Origin: Pedobacter sp. ASV12
Lineage (GTDB): Bacteria > Bacteroidota > Bacteroidia > Sphingobacteriales > Sphingobacteriaceae
Direction of reading: 5' to 3'
DNA length: 64,000 nt
Assembly: GCF_016429155.1 (NCBI RefSeq)
Contig: NZ_JAELUC010000005.1
Span: 21,795-85,794, forward strand
Positions 58,073-64,000 of the stretch are shown one piece after another. Position 1 is the first letter of the stretch, and each line of letters starts with the position of its first letter. The notes under the pieces are model-generated. The model saw nothing but the letters and a program-made list of their open reading frames with translations. It made no database searches and was not told where the DNA came from. The translations under genes and the position numbers were made by a program.

Positions 58073-60571
58073 ATGATCAAAAACCAAAACTTATTAGCGG
58101 CAGCTAGTTTGTTTTTTTTATGCGCATTGGGCAGCACCGCCAGCTTTGCACAGCAAAAGAAAACCACTACACCTCCATCTACCGCAGCACCGGCCGCAAC
58201 AACACCTGCGGCTGCCCCTAAAAAAGAGGGTATCAAGCCTTTTGCCGAGGTTATTACGGCTAAGGCCAAAACCAAAAGCGGCTTATTTAAAACGCACCGT
58301 TTAGACGATAAATGGTATTTTGAAATCCCTGATTCGATTTTAAACCGCGAAATGCTCGTGGTAACCCGCTTGGCCAAAGTACCTGCAGGCGTTAAAGTTG
58401 GCAACCAGCAATATGGCGGCGAACAACTGAACGAACAAGTTTGGCAATGGGAACGTCGCGGCAAGCAGATTTTTATCCGCGTACCGAGTTATGCCATCAG
58501 GGCCGAAGAAAATACCGACATGTACCAGTCTGTTAAAAATTCGAATCTTTCTACCATCCTGGCTTCTTTCGATATCAAAGCCTATAACAAAGACACTACA
58601 GGCGTGGTTATTGACGTAACCGATTTCTACAATGGTGATATTTTGGCCATCGGCGCCAGCGATGCCCTGAGAAAAGCCTACAAAACCACGGTTTACGACA
58701 ATACCCGTTCTTATATCGACACCATCAAAACCTATCCGTTGAACATTGAAGTGGGAACGGCCAAAACCTACCGTTCGGCCGAATCGCCAATCGACAACAG
58801 CATTGGTGCCGTTACCTTCGAGTTCAATACCTCGATGTTATTGTTGCCAAAAACACCGGTTAAGCCTCGCTTTATGGATGCCCGCGTAGGGTTCTTTGGC
58901 CAGTCGCAGATTGATTTCGGTACCGACGCCCAAAAGTCAGAACGTACCGCTTATATCCACCGCTGGAATTTGGTGCCTAAAGATACCGTTGCCTACAAAC
59001 GTGGCGAACTGGTTGAACCAGTTAAGCCGATTGTGATCTACATCGATCCGGCTACGCCTAAAAAATGGGTGCCATACCTGATTGCGGGTATTAACGATTG
59101 GCAAAAAGCTTTTGAGTCCGCGGGCTTTAAAAATGCCATTGTTGGCAAGGAAGCGCCAACGCCTCAGCAAGATCCTGAATTTAGCGTAGACGATTCGCGT
59201 TACTCGGTAGTGCGTTATTTCGCTTCTGATATTCAGAATGCCTACGGTCCGCATGTTGCAGACCCACGCACCGGACAGATTTTAGAGACACACATCGGCT
59301 GGTACCACAACGTCATGAGCTTGTTGAGAAACTGGTTCTTCGTACAAACCGCAGCCATCAATCCAGAAGCCCGCAAAGCCAAATTCAGCGATGCGCAAAT
59401 GGGCGAATTGATCCGCTTCGTATCTTCGCACGAAATTGGCCACACTTTGGGCTTGCCGCACAACTTTGGTTCGAGCTACGCTTATCCGGTTGATTCGCTG
59501 CGCTCAAAAGCCTTTACCGATAAATATGCCACTGCACCTTCTATCATGGACTATGCCCGTTTCAACTACGTGGCCCAACCTGGCGATGGCGTGGTAAGAA
59601 TGTACCCAGGCATTGGCGAATACGATAAATGGGCTGTTAAATGGGGCTACACTTGGTTTCCTGGCAACTTGACCGCTCAACAGGAAAAAGACAAGTTAGA
59701 TATATGGACCAAAGAAAAAGCAGGCAATCCGATGTATTTCTATGGCCGCCAAGGGAATGCCTACGATCCGCGCGACCAAAGCGAAGACTTGGGCGACAAC
59801 GCCATGAAAGCCAGTGGCTATGGTATTGCCAACCTGAAACGCATTTTGCCTAACGCAGAAAAATGGACTTTCGAAAAAGGCAAAGACTTTAGCAACCTGA
59901 GCGAAATTTATGGCGAAATTGTAGGCCAATATAACCGTTACATGGGCCATGTTACCTACAATGTGGGTGGCTTGTACGAAAACTTCAAAACCTACGACCA
60001 AGCTGGTGCCGTTTACAAATACCTAGACAAAGCCAAGCAAAAAGAAGCCATTGCTTTCTTGAACCAACAATTGTTCACTACGCCGTTATGGCTCATCAAC
60101 AGCGAGCAATTGAACAAATTCGATAATGGTGCTATGCTAACCCGCATCAAAGGCGTACAAACCGGTACCATCAACAATATCTTCACTTCGTCGAGGTTGT
60201 TGCGCATGTTGGATAACGAAGCCAAAAACGGAGCTACTGCTTATACCATTCCTGAGTTGTTTACCGATTTGCGTGGCACTATTTTCGCCGCTGGCAGACC
60301 AGATGCCTTTAAACGCAACTTGCAAAGAGGCTATATCGATCGTTTGGGAAGCTTAATGGTTGATGCCCCTGCACCGCAAGGCCTGCCTCCAGGCTTTACC
60401 TTTACCCCGGTAAACATTTCGGTAACCGATATCAGACCTTTGGTTAGAGCCGAGCTTAAAACCTTATTGGCTACCGCAAAAGCCCGCGGCGTTGCCGGCG
60501 ATGCCAACACCAAGGCACACTACGAAGATCTGGCCGTTAGAATTAACGACATTTTGGATCCGAAAAAATAA
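58073..60571 (+). CDS. Exported zinc-dependent metalloprotease (DUF5117/DUF4953 type)
   Basis: 832 residues. Signal peptide (ends near SFAQQ), then a low-complexity Thr/Ala/Pro stretch (about 30-49). An N-terminal DUF5117-like region (about 70-290) precedes a metzincin-like zinc site, SSHEIGHTLGLPHNFGSS (HExxHxxGxxH), then the Met-turn region APSIMDYARFNYV. The C-terminal DUF4953-like region completes the domain. Degrades or processes proteins outside the cytoplasm. A terminator follows within 10 bp. Confidence 0.93.
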   Translation: MIKNQNLLAAASLFFLCALGSTASFAQQKKTTTPPSTAAPAATTPAAAPKKEGIKPFAEVITAKAKTKSGLFKTHRLDDKWYFEIPDSILNREMLVVTRLAKVPAGVKVGNQQYGGEQLNEQVWQWERRGKQIFIRVPSYAIRAEENTDMYQSVKNSNLSTILASFDIKAYNKDTTGVVIDVTDFYNGDILAIGASDALRKAYKTTVYDNTRSYIDTIKTYPLNIEVGTAKTYRSAESPIDNSIGAVTFEFNTSMLLLPKTPVKPRFMDARVGFFGQSQIDFGTDAQKSERTAYIHRWNLVPKDTVAYKRGELVEPVKPIVIYIDPATPKKWVPYLIAGINDWQKAFESAGFKNAIVGKEAPTPQQDPEFSVDDSRYSVVRYFASDIQNAYGPHVADPRTGQILETHIGWYHNVMSLLRNWFFVQTAAINPEARKAKFSDAQMGELIRFVSSHEIGHTLGLPHNFGSSYAYPVDSLRSKAFTDKYATAPSIMDYARFNYVAQPGDGVVRMYPGIGEYDKWAVKWGYTWFPGNLTAQQEKDKLDIWTKEKAGNPMYFYGRQGNAYDPRDQSEDLGDNAMKASGYGIANLKRILPNAEKWTFEKGKDFSNLSEIYGEIVGQYNRYMGHVTYNVGGLYENFKTYDQAGAVYKYLDKAKQKEAIAFLNQQLFTTPLWLINSEQLNKFDNGAMLTRIKGVQTGTINNIFTSSRLLRMLDNEAKNGATAYTIPELFTDLRGTIFAAGRPDAFKRNLQRGYIDRLGSLMVDAPAPQGLPPGFTFTPVNISVTDIRPLVRAELKTLLATAKARGVAGDANTKAHYEDLAVRINDILDPKK

Positions 60572-60580
60572 TACCAGCAA

Positions 60581-60606
60581 AGCCCCGAAAGTTTCGGGGC
60601 TTTTTT
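60581..60606 (+). terminator. Terminator of the metalloprotease gene
   Basis: AGCCCCGAA, loop AGT, TTCGGGGCT, then TTTTTT. Perfect 9-bp stem with T-run, 10 bp after the stop codon. Confidence 0.93.
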
Positions 60607-60617
60607 ATTTTAGTACC

Positions 60618-61487
60618 ATGCTTAAATCCTTCCTATTTTCCCTGGCCTTTGTTGTCTTCGGCCACGTTGCCTTGGCCCAAAATGCCGATTCGCTGACCCT
60701 GGTTAAAGCCAAGTGGCAAAAAAAGCGCATTGCGCCCAAAACCAGGCTCTTTACCTTCCATTTTACGCAAAACAGTCTTTTTCAGGCTAACGAGCAACTT
60801 TCTTTTGTCGAGGTAAAAAACAGCAAAAGAGCCCCGCTTTTTGCCTTTGGTAGCGAGCCCAAAGAGCTTAAAACCACATCCACGTTTGGAAAAGCCAATC
60901 AAGCCATTGCCGCTATTAACGGTACTTTTTTCGACGTAAAAAATGGTGGGTCTGTAGATTTCATCAAGGTTAACGGGCAAGTGATTAGCCCAAACCGCTT
61001 GGAAAAGGGCAATAAAAGAGCCCGTCACCAGCAAGCCGCCGTGGTGATAGCAAACGGCAGGCTCAGCTTAAAAAAATGGGATGGAACAGCCAACTGGGAA
61101 GAGGCGCTAAGCGAAAACGACGTGATGCTCAGCGGCCCGCTGCTGCGGCTTAACCAAATTAACGAAAGTTTAGATACCGCGGCGTTTAACCGCTTGCGCC
61201 ATCCCAGAAGCGCCATTGGCCTTAAACCCGACGGCACCGTGCTGCTCCTGACCGTAGATGGCCGCCACGAAAATTCGGCCGGCATGAGCCTGTTCGAGCT
61301 GACCAAGGTCATGAAATGGCTGGGTTGTACCAGCGCCATCAACCTCGACGGTGGCGGTTCCACTACCTTGTGGTTGGCCGATGCGCCCGGAAACGGCATT
61401 GTAAACTTCCCTTCCGACAATAAAAAGTGGGACCACGAGGGCGAAAGAAAAGTAGCCAATGTGATTATGCTTAAACCTAAAAAATAA
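60618..61487 (+). CDS. Exported phosphodiester glycosidase family protein
   Basis: 289 residues from the ATG at 60618 (MLKSFLFSL), with a signal peptide (ends near ALAQN); a longer frame runs back into the previous gene and is rejected. The NAGPA-like domain shows AAINGTFFDVKNGGSVDF, HPRSAIGLKPDGTVLLLTVDGR and the hallmark NLDGGGSTTLW. Family members remove GlcNAc-1-phosphate caps from phosphodiesters. The in vivo substrate here is unknown. Confidence 0.9.
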   Translation: MLKSFLFSLAFVVFGHVALAQNADSLTLVKAKWQKKRIAPKTRLFTFHFTQNSLFQANEQLSFVEVKNSKRAPLFAFGSEPKELKTTSTFGKANQAIAAINGTFFDVKNGGSVDFIKVNGQVISPNRLEKGNKRARHQQAAVVIANGRLSLKKWDGTANWEEALSENDVMLSGPLLRLNQINESLDTAAFNRLRHPRSAIGLKPDGTVLLLTVDGRHENSAGMSLFELTKVMKWLGCTSAINLDGGGSTTLWLADAPGNGIVNFPSDNKKWDHEGERKVANVIMLKPKK

Positions 61488-61511
61488 GTTATTAGGTGTA
61501 TTTTACGTTAG

Positions 61512-61546
61512 TTGGGAAAGGCTTTCCCAAAACTATGATATATTTG
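61512..61546 (+). promoter_or_regulatory. Promoter with an adjacent palindrome for the lipoprotein gene
   Basis: TTGGGAAAGGCTTTCCCAA (61512-61530) is a perfect 9-bp inverted repeat with one central base; TATATTTG (61539-61546) matches the -7 consensus. A proper -33 TTTG is missing, so the promoter may need an activator bound at the palindrome. The ATG is 25 bp beyond. Confidence 0.55.
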
Positions 61547-61571
61547 CCTCCACAATCTGGTGCCCTTTAAA

Positions 61572-62534
61572 ATGAAGTCGAAATACCTTTTAGTTCCCGC
61601 TTTTGTTTGTTCCCTGTTTTTCCTGGCCTGCAATTCTGATTCGAAAAAGCAAGCTACAGACGGTTCGAAGTCCGGACAGCAAACCGAAGAGCTCGGCTTT
61701 AGCGACGTAAACGGCATCCGGTTCTACGAGGTAAAACGACGCTTTAAAAACGGCCTTTCCTTTAACAAAATCGGCTTTCAGCAGGAGCCCACCTGGATTA
61801 TCCAGTTTAAGGCGCCCGATACCATGCTAGCCTACAGTCCCGAAAAAAAAGGAATGGAAGCTTTTTACCTGCAATTTGACCATGGCAAGGTATACAACTT
61901 TGCCCGCGAATTTTTCAGGGCCATTACCATTACCAAAGACAGCCTGGTTTTACAGCGACTGCAGGTTGACGGCCGCGTAATTGCCGGCGACGACGATGAG
62001 CGCTCCGACGTTTTCTGCACCTATTATACCCGCGATTATATCGAAAACAAACTACATACAACAGTTGGCGAACTGCAGCGCCCTACCAGGGCCGATACGC
62101 TCTTTATCAAATCACTGGCCGAAAAGGCCGCTAAAGATCCCGCCAATCCAGAAACCGCATTCGCCGCCCGGCAACCGGTGGACTTTAAGCCTAAAGGGCC
62201 TTATGTTACAGTAGAAAAAATAAGCAATGTAGACCCGCTCAATAACAGAACGCTCTCTTACGATTACCTTTACCCAGAATACCGTTTGGTTATCGAGAAA
62301 TCGTATAAAGCCTTTGCCTACCGTTTCTCGGTAGTGGTCGATACCAAGGGCAAATTAACGGTTAACCGCGTAGAAGGCGTGATGAAAGAAGACCTCGAGC
62401 CAAGAAAGCGCCTGATCCAAGGCATTTTAGATGTTTATGTGCGCAATCTTTACCAGATAAGCCCTGGAACCACGCTGGGCATACCCCATTCTAGCGAAAT
62501 TACCCTTAACCTGGTGGGCAAACTGGCGAAATAA
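61572..62534 (+). CDS. Hypothetical lipoprotein
   Basis: 320 residues from the ATG at 61572 (MKSKYLLVP); an ATT/CTG-type start four codons upstream is not needed. Lipobox FLACN, then a lysine/serine-rich linker (SDSKKQATDGSKSGQQ). The body is alpha/beta with no motif I recognise; tracts such as TWIIQFKAPDTMLAYSPEKKGMEAFY and EYRLVIEKSYKAFAYRFSVVVD suggest a periplasm-facing binding domain. Preceded by a promoter with a palindrome, so it may be regulated. Confidence 0.75.
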   Translation: MKSKYLLVPAFVCSLFFLACNSDSKKQATDGSKSGQQTEELGFSDVNGIRFYEVKRRFKNGLSFNKIGFQQEPTWIIQFKAPDTMLAYSPEKKGMEAFYLQFDHGKVYNFAREFFRAITITKDSLVLQRLQVDGRVIAGDDDERSDVFCTYYTRDYIENKLHTTVGELQRPTRADTLFIKSLAEKAAKDPANPETAFAARQPVDFKPKGPYVTVEKISNVDPLNNRTLSYDYLYPEYRLVIEKSYKAFAYRFSVVVDTKGKLTVNRVEGVMKEDLEPRKRLIQGILDVYVRNLYQISPGTTLGIPHSSEITLNLVGKLAK

Positions 62535-62567
62535 TCTGTTCTATTTTTTGACCATATTGCTCAAACA

Positions 62568-62598
62568 TTTGTTTTGTTGATTTTTAACTGTACCTTGC
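62568..62598 (+). promoter_or_regulatory. Promoter of the cold-shock gene
   Basis: TTTG (62568-62571), 19-bp spacer, TACCTTGC (62591-62598), a one-step variant of the -7 box. The ATG is 21 bp on. Confidence 0.55.
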
Positions 62599-62619
62599 AG
62601 CTCATTTAATTACAATACA

Positions 62620-62811
62620 ATGCAAGAAGGAACAGTAAAATTTTTCAATGTAACTAAAGGTTTCGGCTTTATTATCCCTGCAAACGGCGATAGCGAAATC
62701 TTTGTACATTCAACAGGCCTTATCGACGAAATTCGTGAAAACGACAAAGTTCAATACGACGTTGAAAACGGTAGAAAAGGCTTAAACGCCGTTAATGTGA
62801 AAGTAATCTAA
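62620..62811 (+). CDS. Cold-shock domain protein
   Basis: 63 residues, a single OB-fold. RNP1 is KGFGFI and RNP2 is IFVHST; the start MQEGTVKFFNVTKGFGFI is typical. It binds single-stranded RNA and melts structure, and need not be cold-induced. The 5' leader is short (about 20 nt), unlike cold-induced csp genes with long leaders. Confidence 0.95.
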   Translation: MQEGTVKFFNVTKGFGFIIPANGDSEIFVHSTGLIDEIRENDKVQYDVENGRKGLNAVNVKVI

Positions 62812-62830
62812 TTATTATCATATTTTACCA

Positions 62831-62860
62831 AAAAAGCCCCGGCAAATGCCGGGGCTTTTT
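62831..62860. terminator. Bidirectional terminator
   Basis: AAAAAGCCCCGGC, loop AAAT, GCCGGGGCTTTTT: a perfect 13-bp stem between the cold-shock gene and the convergent GH16 gene, with T-runs on both strands. Confidence 0.95.
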
Positions 62861-62877
62861 TATTGCTGCGTTATTTT

Positions 62878-63925
62878 CTACCGCTGGTAAACCCTCACGT
62901 AATCTATCTTCATGCTGGCCGGAAAAATAGATTCGTCTATTCCCTTGGCGCCACCCCAGTTGCCACCCACCGCTACGTTGAGCAACACATGGAACTGCTG
63001 GTCAAAAGGCCAATCGGCCATGCCCTTGCCACTGTTTTTAAAGGTCAGGTATTTCTGATCGTCGATAAAGAAATCGATACGGTCGGCAAACCACTCGATG
63101 GCATAAACATGGTACTGCGTATAAATATCGTTTACTTTTAGCGCTTTGCCTACCTGGGTACCTTTAACATGGTTAAACGCTTCGGTATGTACGGTTCCGT
63201 GCACGGTATCAGGCGCGTAGCCTACGTGCTCCATGATGTCAATTTCGCCACTTTTTGGCCAGTTTCCGTATTTCCAATCCGTAGGCAACATCCAAATGGC
63301 CGGCCAAATGCCCCTGCCTTTTGGCAAGATGGCGCGAACTTCTACGCGACCGTATTTCACGTCGAATTTGTTTTTGCTCACCAACCTGGCCGAAGTAAAC
63401 TTCATTTGCTCCTGGTCGGCTTTGCGCGCAGTAATATTCAACGCCCCTTTTTCTACATTGGCGTTCAGGGTATCAGCCTTGGTATAAAATTGCTTTTCGT
63501 TGTTACCCCAACCGGTACCTCCTACATCATAGCCCCAATTATGCGAATCGGGCAGGCCTTTTCCGTTAAACTCGTCGGCCCACTTTAACTTCCAGCCCTT
63601 AGCTACTGGTGTTTTTTTAATGGTTTCGAACAATAATTCTGGCTCGTTGGTGGTAATGTAATCCACTTCATTGGCCAATAGCCATTCCATTTCAGGAACC
63701 GTATTTACCGTCCAGGCGTTAATGGTCAATCCGAGTTTTTTGGAAGGCTCGAACCAGTTGTTTTTCTGAAAAACCGAATAGTGATAATCAGAACCAGCAA
63801 AGCCATCGGCTTTTAGCTTTTCAGGCGCTACTTCGCCAGCCAAATAGGCAACTTTGGCGTTTGGCATGTGTTGGATAATGTAGGTGCAGATGTCGTAACC
63901 AAAGCTGATGTACTCTACCCAGGCT
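62878..63925 (-). CDS. Fusion of glycerophosphodiester phosphodiesterase and GH16 glucanase, 5' end missing
   Basis: 349 genuine codons; the real sequence starts at 63925 and the upstream part is lost at the contig end. Residues about 1-110 match the C-terminal half of GDPD domains (INAWTVNTVPEMEWLLANEVDYITTNEPELL). From about 115 to the end is a GH16 jelly roll with KLKWADEFNGKGLPDSHNW and the catalytic motif GEIDIMEHVG (ExDxxE), ending IDYVRVYQR. GH16 members cut beta-1,3 or mixed-linked glucans. Frames that start with MCIRDR contain adapter sequence. Confidence 0.9.
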
Positions 63926-63944
63926 CTGTCTCTTATACACATCT
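63926..63944. other. Nextera/Tn5 mosaic-end adapter (sequencing artefact)
   Basis: CTGTCTCTTATACACATCT is the 19-base Tn5 mosaic end used in Nextera libraries. It is joined directly to the GDPD-GH16 gene, so it marks an untrimmed read end, not genomic DNA. Confidence 0.98.

Positions 63945-64000
<56 letters not shown>

Overview
The window is one contiguous piece of a Bacteroidota chromosome, most likely from the Sphingobacteriales (Pedobacter or a relative). The evidence is a bifunctional lpxC-fabZ gene, a PorX-type regulator of type IX secretion, many exported proteins from families largely confined to Bacteroidota (DUF2911, DUF3347, HYC_CC_PP, DUF6952, DUF4369), promoters of the TTTG / TAnnTTTG type, few Shine-Dalgarno sequences, and an elongation factor P of the sphingobacterial kind. 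Genus is inference. No rRNA, tRNA, transposase, integrase or CRISPR array was recognised. The left edge cuts an ECF sigma gene. The right edge is a contig end made of sequencing artefact: Nextera mosaic-end adapter plus 51 G.

Layout: 1-4.4 kb holds an ECF sigma factor with its putative anti-sigma factor, then a DUF2911 protein, a small membrane protein and a GH9-deacetylase fusion. 4.5-9.1 kb is a TetR-TolC-EmrA-EmrB efflux operon with a palindromic operator inside its promoter. 9.3-14.3 kb has PEP carboxylase, an ElaA-type acetyltransferase and a peroxiredoxin-thioredoxin-DUF6952 operon. 14.5-24.2 kb has an S9 peptidase, two M14 carboxypeptidase paralogues (one apparently catalytically dead), an FAD-binding exported protein, an aldehyde dehydrogenase, a YfiT/DinB protein and a DUF6265 protein. 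24.3-32.0 kb, all on the minus strand, is a dense copper/metal-handling island. 32.3-37.6 kb has cyclophilin, exonuclease III, hutI-hutG and a sulfatase.

37.6-44.5 kb is core: a small HigA-like ORF, 5-formyl-THF cyclo-ligase, efp, an ABC ATPase, the lipid A operon lpxD-lpxC/fabZ-lpxA, and an HD phosphohydrolase. 44.6-48.7 kb is porX-tsaE-ald and a VanX-like dipeptidase. 48.7-51.9 kb is the accessory region. It contains an AT-rich PD-(D/E)XK nuclease with a McrB-like N-terminus, a chain of three overlapping minus-strand ORFs starting with a double-glycine-leader peptide, and about 950 bp of noncoding DNA with 21-bp tandem repeats and CTAAG-rich direct repeats. 51.9-63.9 kb is mostly exported hydrolases: histidine phosphatase, BioF-like enzyme, GH18 chitinase, esterase, PBP4-type carboxypeptidase, aspartyl protease with PDZ, zinc metalloprotease, phosphodiester glycosidase, lipoprotein, cold-shock protein, and a truncated GDPD-GH16 fusion.

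The best candidates for undescribed biology are the accessory region (orphan nuclease; GG-leader peptide coupled to a DUF4369 protein that lacks its thioredoxin domain), the copper island with its unusual fusions (multicopper oxidase plus CopB-like domain; HMA-like plus AraC), and the M14 pseudoenzyme with transposed metal-ligand residues. All functions are read from motifs; no database search was run.
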